Source: Arthrobacter gandavensis (GTDB lineage: Bacteria; Actinomycetota; Actinomycetes; Actinomycetales; Micrococcaceae). From it: a stretch of DNA of 64,000 nt. A model generated the notes under the pieces. That model had not been told where the DNA came from and searched no databases. It saw only the letters and a program-made list of their open reading frames with translations. The stretch spans positions 868,001-932,000 of the forward strand of contig NZ_VTFU01000001.1 of NCBI RefSeq assembly GCF_009192735.1. The letters run 5' to 3'. The translations under genes were made by a program, and so were the position numbers. This document shows positions 52,239 to 60,988 of this stretch, piece after piece; positions within the stretch are counted from its first letter, which is position 1, and every line of letters begins with the position of its first letter.

Positions 52239-53384
52239 TCAGGCGAGTGGGCCCAGCAGGGTTCTCCCCAGCGGGGTGCGGGACAGGGCGGGAAAGTCTG
52301 AGACCCTGATCTGCCCGTGGACGCCCCGCACCTGGTCCACTGCTTGGGAGATCTGGAAGTCTGCCGCAGCACTGAGATACAGGTAGGCGAGTCTTCGCTC
52401 CATCCCGAACAGTCCGGTCAGCAGCTCTATCCCGTTGGTGACGCAGTGGCGGAGGGCTACGTTCAGATCCTCGTGGAGACCGGTCGGCACGAGCAGGTCC
52501 CCGGCGGTGGCGAAGGGCCCGGCCACGCCTGCGAGCCGGGAACCGATCTCCGCGGCCGGAACGAGCTGGACCGTCAGCGTGGCGCGCAGTGGCGCTTCCA
52601 GGGCCGTCAGGGCGACTTCGCCATTTCCCTGTGCGTAGTGCGGGTCACCGATATAGAACAGGGCGTCCGGAACCTGCACCGGAAGGTAGAGAGTGGCGCC
52701 TTCCGTCAGCACCTTGATGTCGATGTTGCCGCCGTGCAGGCCCGGGGGCACTGAATGGGCACGGGTGTCCGAGTCAGCGGCGACGCCCATGATTCCGAGG
52801 AACGGTGCCAGGGGAAAGGCCGCCTTTTCCGCACCGGCGTCCGGGTGCAGGGGCATGGTGCCGTACCAGGAGCCGGACCGTTCCTCCACGGAACAAAACT
52901 GGCTGTAGGTGCCGTCCAGGCCGCTGTCGCCGCTGAGCACTCCCTTGGCGTGGCGGGTGGAAATGACCCCGTACGGGACGCGCATGCTCAGCTTGTCGAT
53001 CCGGACTGCCAGCAGGTCTCCCGGCAGAGCACCGGCAACCGCAATGGGCCCGGTCACGATGTGGGGTCCGTCTGCATCGCTGCGGGCTACCCGGCCGGCC
53101 ACGTCAACGGTGTCGCTGAGGATGTCCGCTGCCGGTACGCCGTGATGCCGGAAGTACCCCAGGGGATCACTCCCCTGGTCGCTCATCATTCCTTCGTGGC
53201 TGACGGTGTCGACCACAATCGTCTGTCCGGGTGCCACGGTGAGGACGGCTGCGTCGCCGCGGGACGGCAGACGGCCCCAGAGGACATTTTCGGGCGATGC
53301 CGGGAGGTAAGCCGATCCCGAAACGATGCCGCTCTCCGGCTGCAGGACCGGGAATGGTGCGGTGGTGATAGTGGGCACGGGCAT
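52239..53384 (-). CDS. Acetamidase/formamidase family protein
   Basis: Metal-dependent amidase fold of 381 residues. QTIVVDTVSHEGMMSDQGSD carries the metal-binding His and Glu. GDLLAVRIDKL, HGGNIDIKVLTEGATLYLP and IGDPHYAQGNGEVALTALE match the family signature. Formamidases release ammonia from short amides. The ATG at 53384 follows GGAGAGG. It is the first gene of the five-gene operon and faces the FadR-type regulator. Confidence 0.9.
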   Translation of the reverse strand: MPVPTITTAPFPVLQPESGIVSGSAYLPASPENVLWGRLPSRGDAAVLTVAPGQTIVVDTVSHEGMMSDQGSDPLGYFRHHGVPAADILSDTVDVAGRVARSDADGPHIVTGPIAVAGALPGDLLAVRIDKLSMRVPYGVISTRHAKGVLSGDSGLDGTYSQFCSVEERSGSWYGTMPLHPDAGAEKAAFPLAPFLGIMGVAADSDTRAHSVPPGLHGGNIDIKVLTEGATLYLPVQVPDALFYIGDPHYAQGNGEVALTALEAPLRATLTVQLVPAAEIGSRLAGVAGPFATAGDLLVPTGLHEDLNVALRHCVTNGIELLTGLFGMERRLAYLYLSAAADFQISQAVDQVRGVHGQIRVSDFPALSRTPLGRTLLGPLA

Positions 53385-53416
53385 CCTCTCCAAGCGAATG
53401 GTGTCAACCGAAAAAA

Positions 53417-53429
53417 TTGGTCTGACCAA
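53417..53429. promoter_or_regulatory. FadR-type palindromic operator
   Basis: TTGGTCTGACCAA is a perfect 13-base palindrome centred on T. It has the T-GGT-N-ACC-A form used by many FadR/GntR-family repressors. It sits 33 bases upstream of the acetamidase ATG. Confidence 0.8.
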
Positions 53430-53544
53430 CTGATGAATTTGAGCCTAAGTGAGGAATTCGCCGTATTTGCCGGTTAAACCAAAGCGTCACGACCCTTTTA
53501 CGAGCTGGAAACATAGGGCCGACGCACGGTGCCAATCCTTGTAA

Positions 53545-53579
53545 TTGGTCTGCTCATTGGGCCATATTGATCTGACAAA
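53545..53579. promoter_or_regulatory. Two further GntR operator-like sites before the regulator gene
   Basis: TTGGTCTGCTCAT at 53545-53557 has one perfect half-site, and TTGATCTGACAAA at 53567-53579 differs from the 53417 palindrome in two symmetric positions. They lie 19-53 bases before the regulator ATG, so autoregulation is likely. Confidence 0.7.
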
Positions 53580-53597
53580 AGAGGACGGAGTCACACA

Positions 53598-54341
53598 ATG
53601 AACATCCCCCCTCTGGTGAGGCGGTCCCGAAGCATCAGCACCGAATTGGCCGCCCATTTGGAGAATCTGATTAGTGGCGGAAAGCTGCAGCCGGGTGAAA
53701 AGCTGCCGCCGGAAAGGGAGCTGGCGGCGTCAATGGGTGTATCCAGGGCATCCCTGCGGCAGGCAATGTTCGAGCTGGAATCAAAAAACCTCATTGAACG
53801 GCGCCAGGGCAGCGGGAGCGTGGTCATGGGGCAGCAGCAGGTTGTTTCCGACCTCTACGAGCGGTTTGGCCCGTTGAACGCCGAACTCGAAAATGCACTG
53901 GAACTGCGCGACCTCGTGGAACCCCGCATTGCGGAACTGGCGGCGCTGCGGGCCGCAGACTCCAACCTCCTGTCCCTGGAGGATGTCCTGCTGCGCAGCA
54001 ATGAAAACCTGTCCGCGCACGAGTCCATTCTGTTGGACGTGCAATTCCACACGCTGCTCGCCCACGCCGCGCAGAATCCGCTCCTGGTAACGCTCTGCAC
54101 AATGACCGGCGGATGGACGGAGGACCTGCGCCGGCTGTCGCACGAACACGCGCAGGGGCGCAGGGTCTCGCTCGAGGGCCACCGCAAAATCTTCGAAGCG
54201 GTAGCTGCAAGGGACGGGGCCGGGGCGGCACGGGCCATGGAGGAACACCTCCGCGAGGTCAGCACACTGGCACTGAGAGAGAACCAGGATCTGCAGCACA
54301 GCACCTCGAGGAAGGAAGGTGCTGGAGACGGAGCATCCTGA
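53598..54341 (+). CDS. FadR-type GntR regulator with FCD domain
   Basis: Regulator of 247 residues. The winged HTH at 10-75 has KLPPERELAASMGVSRASLR, and the helical FCD effector domain spans about 95-220 with ELRDLVEPRIAELAA and metal-type His in DVQFHTLLAHAAQNPLL. GAGGACGGAG is upstream of the ATG. It is divergent from the acetamidase gene, and three operator-like sites lie between them, so it very probably represses the amide operon. Confidence 0.91.
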   Translation: MNIPPLVRRSRSISTELAAHLENLISGGKLQPGEKLPPERELAASMGVSRASLRQAMFELESKNLIERRQGSGSVVMGQQQVVSDLYERFGPLNAELENALELRDLVEPRIAELAALRAADSNLLSLEDVLLRSNENLSAHESILLDVQFHTLLAHAAQNPLLVTLCTMTGGWTEDLRRLSHEHAQGRRVSLEGHRKIFEAVAARDGAGAARAMEEHLREVSTLALRENQDLQHSTSRKEGAGDGAS

Positions 54342-54377
54342 CGGAACCTCGCGTTGCACGGGGCAGGCAGCCGGGGC

Positions 54378-54412
54378 AAAAGAAAACACCCCGGTCCGAA
54401 GACCGGGGTGTT
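54378..54412 (-). terminator. Terminator of tRNA-Leu (minus strand)
   Basis: A perfect 12-bp stem (AACACCCCGGTC and its complement) has a UUCG tetraloop in the minus-strand RNA, followed by TTTTCTTTT. On the plus strand there is no T-run, so it mainly serves the tRNA. Confidence 0.88.
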
Positions 54413-54460
54413 ACCGATGCCGCGACACATCCGGAAACGATGTCTCGACTCATCACAAGG

Positions 54461-54542
54461 TGCCCGAAGTGGGACTCGAACCCACACACCTCTCGATACT
54501 GCATTTTGAGTGCAGCGCGTCTGCCAATTCCGCCATTCGGGC
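54461..54542 (-). tRNA. tRNA-Leu, anticodon CAA
   Basis: The acceptor stem GCCCGAA/TTCGGGC closes an 82-base molecule. The anticodon stem CTGCA/TGCAG holds the loop CTCAAAA, giving CAA. The T-arm has GGTTCGAGTCC, and the variable arm is long as expected for Leu. Encoded discriminator is A; the CCA end is not encoded in full. Confidence 0.97.
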
Positions 54543-54671
54543 CGGCCCTGCGGCGTGAATCACAAAGTTCACATTCCGTGTTGGGCGCGAATCTACTCTA
54601 CATGCGGATAGGCTATTTCTGTGAACTGTCAGTTCGCACACGGCAGTCCAACCGCATTCTGAGGAGCACCA

Positions 54672-55277
54672 GTGTCTGAGTCAACCGAGCCCGCCCCCTC
54701 CAATACACCGGCGCGGCGCGTCATCGTCGCAGAAGACGAGACGCTGATCCGCCTCGATATCGTGGAAATCCTCACCGGTGAGGGATACGACGTCGTCGGC
54801 GAAGCCGACAATGGCGAGAAGGCCGTCCAGCTGGCCACCGAGCTCAAGCCGGACTTGGTCCTGATGGACGTCAAGATGCCGGTCATGGACGGCATCACCG
54901 CCGCCGAGCAGATCGTCAAGGCCCGCATTGCCCCCGTAGTCCTGCTGACCGCGTTCAGCCAGAAGGAACTGGTGGAGCGTGCCCGTGAGGCCGGCGCCAT
55001 GGCTTACGTGGTCAAGCCTTTCACTCCCGCGGACCTCATCCCCGCCATCGAAATTGCCCTCTCCCGCCACGAGGAAATCAAGGCGCTTGAGGACGAGGTC
55101 AGCGACCTCAAGGAACAGTTCGCCACCCGCAAGCTGGTGGAGCGCGCCAAATCGCTGCTGACCACCAAGATGGGCCTGACCGAGCCTGAGGCCTTCCGCT
55201 GGATCCAGAAGACGTCCATGGACCGCCGCTTGAGCATGCGTGAAGTTGCCGAGACCATCATCAACCAGGTCAACTAG
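54672..55277 (+). CDS. ANTAR-domain response regulator, PdtaR-like
   Basis: Response regulator of 201 residues. The receiver (about 14-130) has the phospho-acceptor Asp66 in LMDVKMP, acidic Glu21/Asp22 and the Thr and Lys of a complete site (LLTAFS, VVKPF). The ANTAR RNA-binding domain at about 140-198 has ERAKSLLTTKMGLTEPEAF. It acts as an antiterminator on mRNA hairpins when phosphorylated. A GTG start with GAGGAG is used. It is a core actinobacterial gene, often found near pyk. Confidence 0.94.
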   Translation: MSESTEPAPSNTPARRVIVAEDETLIRLDIVEILTGEGYDVVGEADNGEKAVQLATELKPDLVLMDVKMPVMDGITAAEQIVKARIAPVVLLTAFSQKELVERAREAGAMAYVVKPFTPADLIPAIEIALSRHEEIKALEDEVSDLKEQFATRKLVERAKSLLTTKMGLTEPEAFRWIQKTSMDRRLSMREVAETIINQVN

Positions 55278-55584
55278 GACCACCGGCGGGCGCTCCTGAA
55301 CCATCCCTGCCGAAGTGGCTCTATGAACCAAAGGACCAGCAAACGGTTCTGCCCGGCGTCGGGCAGGACCGTTTTGTCTGCCCCGGTTTAGCTGCCGGCC
55401 CCTGTAGCTCCGCCCTCCCCCACCACGCGCCGGTTCCGCCCCGCCATGCCCGCAACAGCGGTGGAACCTATCGGCAGGGGCGCGCCAGCCCTATATTGGT
55501 GCCAGAAACTACCGGTGCCGCACACCGGGCTGCCGGGTCCGCAGGCCAGGAATCCGGGCCCTCGTCGGAGCTCCGAGGAGGAAC
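55278..55584. other. Intergenic region between the ANTAR and LuxR genes
   Basis: It contains the ANTAR-gene terminator at 55342-55377, a GC-rich stretch without recognisable sites, and TATATT at about 55492-55497 as a possible -10 box for the LuxR-type gene. The open frames here overlap each other and are not supported as genes. Confidence 0.5.
55342..55377 (+). terminator. Terminator of the ANTAR regulator gene
   Basis: AACGGT-T-CTGCCC pairs with GGGCAG-G-ACCGTT, with one G-T wobble, around a short GC loop, and is followed by TTT-G. It is 65 bases after the ANTAR stop. Confidence 0.85.
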
Positions 55585-56772
55585 ATGGCTGCCAGTCCGC
55601 ATCTGCTCCAGGCTCCTCCCCTCACAAATTTCGTGCTGTCCCGGCCGCAGTTGGTGATCGCTCCCGGCACCGGCACCACCATGATCTGGTCCTGCGCCGG
55701 ATCCGGAAAAACAACCCTGCTGGCGCAGTGGGCGGACGAACTGAAAGCAGCCGGCGAAGCCGCGGCCTGGATCAGCCTTCCGGCAGCCGGAACACCGCGG
55801 CACCGGCTGGCCGCCCTGACCTGCGCCTCCATTGCCGCCGCCCAAGTACCCGGATGCCCGCCGGGTGCAGGCGGAGCACGGCTGAACCTGCTGCTTGACG
55901 ATGTCCACCATCTGAGCGATCCCGGCGAAATCCGGTGGCTGGATCAACTCATCAAAGCCCGGCCCCGGGAGGTCCGGATTGTCCTCACCGGGCGTCATCC
56001 ACCGGACCTTCACGGCAGCACCGGGTTAGCCCGGTCCTCCGACCCCGCAGTGGTGTACGGCACCGCCGACCTGGCCTTCACGACGGCCGAAACGGCAGCC
56101 TTCTTCGCTCTCCGCGGCCTTCGCCTGGCGCCTTCGGAAGTCGATGCCATCCACCGGCGCACCGGTGGATGGGCGGCGGCCCTGACCCTGCTGGCGGAAT
56201 TCCTGCCCCGGGCCGCTTCACCCCTTCCACTGGACTTTGAGCCGGGTCACCGGGCAGCTGCCGACTATCTGGTCGCGGAGATTCTGGATCTGCTTCCGGC
56301 GGCCTACTTCGGCTTTCTGCTCACCCTTTGCGTGGCCGATGCGGTGACCGTTCCGCTTGCCGTCCGGCTCACCCAGCGGGCAGACGCCAGCCTGTTGCTG
56401 GACCATTTGGAACACCGGACCGGATTGTTGAACCGGTCCGTTTCCGGAGGGATGCCCGTTTACATCTTCCACCCGGTCCTGCTGAGGTATCTGCGCACCG
56501 AATTCCGCCGGCGCGACCTTGCCGGATACGCCCGGGCGCTTACTACCGCTCCGGCCAGCAACGCTCCCCCGGCGGGTACAGGTCCACTGACTCCCAAGGA
56601 ACAGGAAATCCTCCAGGAGCTGCCCCGCCATCAGACCATCCGGGAAATTGCGGCACGGCAGCGTCTCAGCCCCAACACAGTGAAGACCCATCTGCGGGTC
56701 GTGTACCAAAAGCTCGGTGTTCGAAACCGGACGGCGGCCGTGAAAAAGGCCGTTGAACAGGGGCTTTTGTAG
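55585..56772 (+). CDS. LuxR-family regulator with MalT-like ATPase domain
   Basis: Protein of 395 residues. The N-terminal STAND-type ATPase has Walker A CAGSGKTT (37-44) and Walker B LNLLLDDVHHL, then FTTAETAAFFALRGL and RTGGWAAALTLLAE, typical of MalT-like proteins. A LuxR HTH is at about 335-390 (LTPKEQEILQELPRHQTIRE, LSPNTVKTHLRVVYQKLGVR). The usual long TPR sensor domain between them (several hundred residues) is missing. GAGGAGG precedes the ATG. It is convergent with the alkylsulfatase gene, so a link to that gene is possible. Confidence 0.87.
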   Translation: MAASPHLLQAPPLTNFVLSRPQLVIAPGTGTTMIWSCAGSGKTTLLAQWADELKAAGEAAAWISLPAAGTPRHRLAALTCASIAAAQVPGCPPGAGGARLNLLLDDVHHLSDPGEIRWLDQLIKARPREVRIVLTGRHPPDLHGSTGLARSSDPAVVYGTADLAFTTAETAAFFALRGLRLAPSEVDAIHRRTGGWAAALTLLAEFLPRAASPLPLDFEPGHRAAADYLVAEILDLLPAAYFGFLLTLCVADAVTVPLAVRLTQRADASLLLDHLEHRTGLLNRSVSGGMPVYIFHPVLLRYLRTEFRRRDLAGYARALTTAPASNAPPAGTGPLTPKEQEILQELPRHQTIREIAARQRLSPNTVKTHLRVVYQKLGVRNRTAAVKKAVEQGLL

Positions 56773-56796
56773 TCCCCCGCGGGATGCGGACGCTGC

Positions 56797-58665
56797 CTAC
56801 GGAAGGATGATGTTGAAAGCCGGGTCCCCGGCCGTGATCACGCCCAGCAGGGCCGGCAGGACCGCCTCGCTTCCGGTGATCTCCAGTCCCGGGGAGCTGG
56901 TGTCCCCGCCGAGCAGGGCGAGCATCCGTGCCTTGCTTAGCCGGATCTCAGTATCGGCGGGCACTCCCGCCTCCTCCCGGTGGATGAGGACGCCGTTGCG
57001 CAGGGTGAGGTGGTGGACGGTATCAAGGTCGGTAAACACCACATTCACCGACAACTCCAGGTCCCAGGCGGACGGGCCGTCCACCGAGATGGCGAGCGAC
57101 TCGAAAAGCTGGTCGGGGGTCAGCTGTGCGAGGAGTGCCGACGAGGACACAACGCTGGGAGTCCCGAAGTTTCCCGTCCGCAGCTCCGCGGCACCGGAGA
57201 GAAAGAAGTTCCGCCAGGTGCCGTTTTCGGCACCATACCCCAGTTGTTCCAGGGTATCGGCATACAGTTGCCGTACCCCGGGATGCTCCGGATCGACAAA
57301 AACGGCATGGTCCAGAAGAGTGGCGGCCCACCGGTAATCGCCGTCGTGGAATGCTGTTTGCGCCGTATCGAGCACGCGGTCCAGTCCACCCATGGCGTCG
57401 ACGTACCGGGCGGCAAGCTCTGCGGGCGGATGCGGCCACAGCCGGCCCGGGTTTCCGTCAAACCAGCCCATGTAGCGCTGATAAACGGCTTTCACATTGT
57501 GGCTGACTGATCCGTAGTACCCGCGGGCATGCCAGGCATTCCGCAGGGCCGGCGGCAGTTCAAGGAGTTCAGCAATCTCGGTGCCGGTGTATCCCTGGTT
57601 GATGAAGCGCAGTGTCTGGTCATGCAGGTATGCGTACAGGTCCCGCTGCAGGGAGAGGAAGGACGCTATCTCTTCCTGCCCCCAGGTGGGCCAATGGTGC
57701 GAGGCGAAGACGACATCCGCCCGCCCGCTGAACATTTCGATCGCTTCAGTGAGATACCCGGCCCAGCCATGGGGGTCCCGAACCGGCGCACCGCGGAGGG
57801 TCAGCAGGTTGTGCTGGGTATGGGTGGCGTTCTCCGCCATGCACAATGCCCGGAAACGTGGAAAGTAGAAGTGCATTTCCGCCGGCGCCTCGGTTCCCGG
57901 CGCCATCTGAAACTCGATCTCGACCCCGTCCACGGTGTGGTTTTCGCCGGTCCCGGAAATCTCCAGAGTGGGCGCAATCAGACCCACTTCGCCGGTGGAC
58001 GTCGTCTGGCCCAGCCCGGCCCCCACCCTGGATTGTGGGCCGGCCTCAAGCGCGGCACCGTACATGTATCCCGCGCGTCGGGCCATCGCCGTTCCGGCAA
58101 AGACATTCTCGGACACGGCATGGTGCACAAAGCCCTCCGGGGCAATCACCGCTACCCGGCCGTCATCAACCTCAGCCTGGCTTGCCACTCCAAACACGCC
58201 GCCAAAATGATCAATGTGGCTGTGCGTGTAGATGACGGCCCTCACGGTCCTGTCTCCCCGGTGGGCACGGTACAGCCCGAGCGCTGCCGCAGCCGTTTCG
58301 GTGGAGATGAGCGGGTCAATAACGATGACGCCGGTGTCCCCCTCGACAAACGTGATGTTCGACAGATCAAGCCCGCGAACCTGGTAAATCCCCGGCACAA
58401 CCTCGAACAGGCCCTGTTTGGCCACCAAGCCGGACTGGCGCCACAGGCTGGGATGGACTGAGGCCGGAGCATCGCCGGCCAGGAATCCGTATTGCTCGCT
58501 GTCCCACACGACTCGTCCGTCCGGTGCGTGGACGACACCGGGATCCAGGGCGGCGATAAAGCCGCGCCCTGCGTTCTGGTCATCGGCCGTGTCCCCGTAG
58601 GGCAGCGATGCCGCGCTGTGCCGCTGCGCTTCTTCAATGGTCGGTTCGACTGGTTTATGCACCAA
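56797..58665 (-). CDS. SdsA-type alkylsulfatase, metallo-beta-lactamase fold
   Basis: Type III alkylsulfatase of 622 residues. The di-zinc motif THSHIDHFGG has His148, His150, Asp152 and His153; GENHTVDGVEIEF and ENATHTQHNL carry further ligands. The dimerisation domain (about 380-500) and the SCP2-like C-terminal lipid-binding domain (about 505-620) are present. It cleaves sulfate from long-chain alkyl sulfates such as dodecyl sulfate. No signal peptide is seen. TTG at 58665 or GTG at 58662, after AGGA, are the start choices. Confidence 0.92.
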   Translation of the reverse strand: MVHKPVEPTIEEAQRHSAASLPYGDTADDQNAGRGFIAALDPGVVHAPDGRVVWDSEQYGFLAGDAPASVHPSLWRQSGLVAKQGLFEVVPGIYQVRGLDLSNITFVEGDTGVIVIDPLISTETAAAALGLYRAHRGDRTVRAVIYTHSHIDHFGGVFGVASQAEVDDGRVAVIAPEGFVHHAVSENVFAGTAMARRAGYMYGAALEAGPQSRVGAGLGQTTSTGEVGLIAPTLEISGTGENHTVDGVEIEFQMAPGTEAPAEMHFYFPRFRALCMAENATHTQHNLLTLRGAPVRDPHGWAGYLTEAIEMFSGRADVVFASHHWPTWGQEEIASFLSLQRDLYAYLHDQTLRFINQGYTGTEIAELLELPPALRNAWHARGYYGSVSHNVKAVYQRYMGWFDGNPGRLWPHPPAELAARYVDAMGGLDRVLDTAQTAFHDGDYRWAATLLDHAVFVDPEHPGVRQLYADTLEQLGYGAENGTWRNFFLSGAAELRTGNFGTPSVVSSSALLAQLTPDQLFESLAISVDGPSAWDLELSVNVVFTDLDTVHHLTLRNGVLIHREEAGVPADTEIRLSKARMLALLGGDTSSPGLEITGSEAVLPALLGVITAGDPAFNIILP

Positions 58666-58700
58666 CAGTTCCTGCCTCTTCCGTGCCCCCGCCCAGCCGC

Positions 58701-59090
58701 CTATGCTGTGACAGCCCTGCTCTTAATGGTCTGGAATTCGTCCGGCGTGATGGCTCCGGCATCAAGAAGGTCCTTGGCCTTGGCAATCTCGTCGCTGGGG
58801 CTGCTGCCCGCAACACGGCGAATGTACGCCTCGGTCGATTCCCGGCTGGCCTGCGCGTCTTCCTGCGCCCGCTCATTCATTCCCCGGCCACGCGCAATGA
58901 GGTAGACGAGGACGGTGAGGACAGGAAAGAACAGCAGGAAAATCAGCCACACGGCTTTTCCCCAGCCGCTCATACCGCGGTCCCGAAAGAGGTCAGTGAT
59001 GACGGCGAACAGTGCCATGAGGTAGGCGAAGAAAACTGTGGCGGCGAAAATCCACCAGATGATGCTCCAAAAATCGTCCCAAAAGTCCAT
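58701..59090 (-). CDS. Membrane protein with PLDc_N and SHOCT domains
   Basis: Small protein of 129 residues. Two helices at the start (WWIFAATVFFAYLMALFAVI, KAVWLIFLLFFPVLTVLVYL) form the PLDc_N part, and SDEIAKAKDLLDAGAITPDE at the end is a SHOCT motif. It is common in actinobacteria and of unknown function. AGGA lies 9 bases upstream of the ATG. The frame is open upstream but lacks a sensible start. Confidence 0.85.
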   Translation of the reverse strand: MDFWDDFWSIIWWIFAATVFFAYLMALFAVITDLFRDRGMSGWGKAVWLIFLLFFPVLTVLVYLIARGRGMNERAQEDAQASRESTEAYIRRVAGSSPSDEIAKAKDLLDAGAITPDEFQTIKSRAVTA

Positions 59091-59322
59091 GCCAGGTCCT
59101 ACTTCCTGTGTGTGCCGGCGGACGTCGGCCGCATGCTGCATCACCAGTATGGAATTGGCCTTCCCCGGGCGCCTCACCCATAAGAGGTGAGATCTCCGGC
59201 CCGGCGGCGTTGCCCTCCCCTGTCTTTGCTGTTTTTTCGATGGCACCTGGGTGAGATTTGCGGACATGGGGCGCATATCCGGAAATCCAGATATAAATGG
59301 ATGGAAGTGGATACAAAAATGC

Positions 59323-59364
59323 AAAAAAGCTGCCCGGCCGGAAGAACCGGCCGGGCAGCTTTTT
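59323..59364. terminator. Bidirectional terminator after pyk
   Basis: A perfect 13-bp GC stem (GCTGCCCGGCCGG) around AAGAA, with six A before and five T after, functions in both directions. On the minus strand it ends pyk 22 bases after its stop. Confidence 0.93.
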
Positions 59365-59385
59365 CAGATGGAGCGGAGTCGAGTC

Positions 59386-60897
59386 CTAGATGGACTTGGC
59401 CTTGCCCTTGTTGGCATCCTTGATCGGCCACGGGCCGACCTTCTCCTTGACCCGCAGCTGTCCCTCCAGGCGCTGACCGGCGTCAGCGATGTCCCCCACC
59501 TTGTGAACCTTGATGGAGTTGGTGGAACCGGCCTGTCCGGGAGGCGAACCGGCGGCGATGACCACCAGGTCATCAAGTTCCACGAGATCGTTCTCAAACA
59601 GAGTGCGGTCCACCTGCGCCGTCATCTGGTCGGTGTTCTCGGCGAACTCCACCAGCATCGGCTGAATGCCCCAGAAGAGGCTCATGTAGCGGTAGGTCTG
59701 CTCCACGGGAGTGAAGGCCAGGACCGGCTTCTTCGGGCGCAGGCGCGACAGGCGGCGGGCCGAATCACCGGACTGCGTGAAGGTGCACACGTACTTTGCG
59801 TCCAGCTGGTCGGCGATCTCCACTGCGGCACGGGTGATGGCGCCGCCGCGGGTGCGGGGCTTGGATCCGAGGGCCGGCACGCGGTTCAGGCCGTGCTCTT
59901 CGGTGGACTCGATGATGCGTGCCATGGTGGTCACGGTTTCGATCGGGTACTTGCCCACGGAGGTTTCACCCGAGAGCATCACGGCGTCGGCACCGTCAAG
60001 GACGGCGTTGGCGCAGTCGGAAGCCTCGGCGCGGGTGGGGCGCGGGCTCTCGATCATGGATTCCAGGACCTGGGTGGCCACGATGACCGGCTTGGCCCAG
60101 CGGCGGGCCAGTTCAATGGCGTTCTTCTGCACCAGGGGAACGTCTTCCAGCGGAAGCTCGACACCGAGATCGCCGCGGGCAACCATGATGGCGTCAAAGG
60201 CGTCGATGATTTCCTCGATGGCGGCAACGGCCTGCGGCTTCTCAACCTTGGCGATGACCGGCACCCGGCGGCCTTCCTCGTCCATGATCTCGTGGACCCG
60301 GCGCACGTCAACGGCGTTCCGGACGAAGGACAGGGCAACCATGTCCACACCGGTGCGGATGGCCCACCGAAGGTCGGCCTCATCCTTGTCGCTCATGGCG
60401 GGAACGCTCACGGCAACGCCGGGAAGGTTCAGGCCCTTGTTGTTCGATACGGCGCCGGGAACGGTCACTTCGGTGACAACCTTGACATCGTCCACGGCGG
60501 TGGCGCGGACTGCAACCTTGCCGTCGTCGATCAGCAGGGTGTCGCCAACGCTGACGTCGTTGGGCAGACCGGTGTGTGTGGTGGAGACAATGTCCTTGGT
60601 GCCCGGCACGTCCTCGATGGTGATGGTGAAAACGTCACCCTTGTTGAGGTAATGCGGGCCATCCACAAAACGACCCAGACGGATCTTGGGGCCCTGAAGA
60701 TCGGCAAAGATGCCTACGGGCTTGCCCAGCTCCTCGGAGGCACGGCGCACGTTGTCATACACGGACTTGTGCACGTCGTGATCGCCATGACTCATATTCA
60801 TGCGGGCCACGTCCACACCGGCGCGCAGAACGGCGACTGTGTTTTCATAGCTTGATATTGCGGGGCCGAAAGTGGCCACAATTTTTGCGCGTCTCAT
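59386..60897 (-). CDS. pyk: Pyruvate kinase
   Basis: Cytoplasmic glycolytic enzyme of 503 residues that makes pyruvate and ATP from phosphoenolpyruvate. RRAKIVATFGPAISS starts the barrel, DVARMNMSHGDH, the MVARGDLGVELPLE loop and AVMLSGETSVGKYP carry the active site, and VPVIAKVEKPQAV has the conserved Lys and Glu. The frame is open upstream, but the ATG at 60897 begins the conserved fold. TAGGCT ends 7 bases before it, so the mRNA may be leaderless. It ends in a strong terminator. Confidence 0.96.
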   Translation of the reverse strand: MRRAKIVATFGPAISSYENTVAVLRAGVDVARMNMSHGDHDVHKSVYDNVRRASEELGKPVGIFADLQGPKIRLGRFVDGPHYLNKGDVFTITIEDVPGTKDIVSTTHTGLPNDVSVGDTLLIDDGKVAVRATAVDDVKVVTEVTVPGAVSNNKGLNLPGVAVSVPAMSDKDEADLRWAIRTGVDMVALSFVRNAVDVRRVHEIMDEEGRRVPVIAKVEKPQAVAAIEEIIDAFDAIMVARGDLGVELPLEDVPLVQKNAIELARRWAKPVIVATQVLESMIESPRPTRAEASDCANAVLDGADAVMLSGETSVGKYPIETVTTMARIIESTEEHGLNRVPALGSKPRTRGGAITRAAVEIADQLDAKYVCTFTQSGDSARRLSRLRPKKPVLAFTPVEQTYRYMSLFWGIQPMLVEFAENTDQMTAQVDRTLFENDLVELDDLVVIAAGSPPGQAGSTNSIKVHKVGDIADAGQRLEGQLRVKEKVGPWPIKDANKGKAKSI

Positions 60898-60988
60898 ATG
60901 CTCCAGCCTAGTCGTCTTGCGCCGATTACGCATGGAGACGGGCCGTACACGACGCACTGGCCGGCAAGTGCGACCGGTGTTCTTTCTC

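Noticed and set aside
54461-54542. tRNA-Leu as a phage or island attachment site
   Set aside because: No partial copy of the tRNA 3' end and no integrase was seen in the window.
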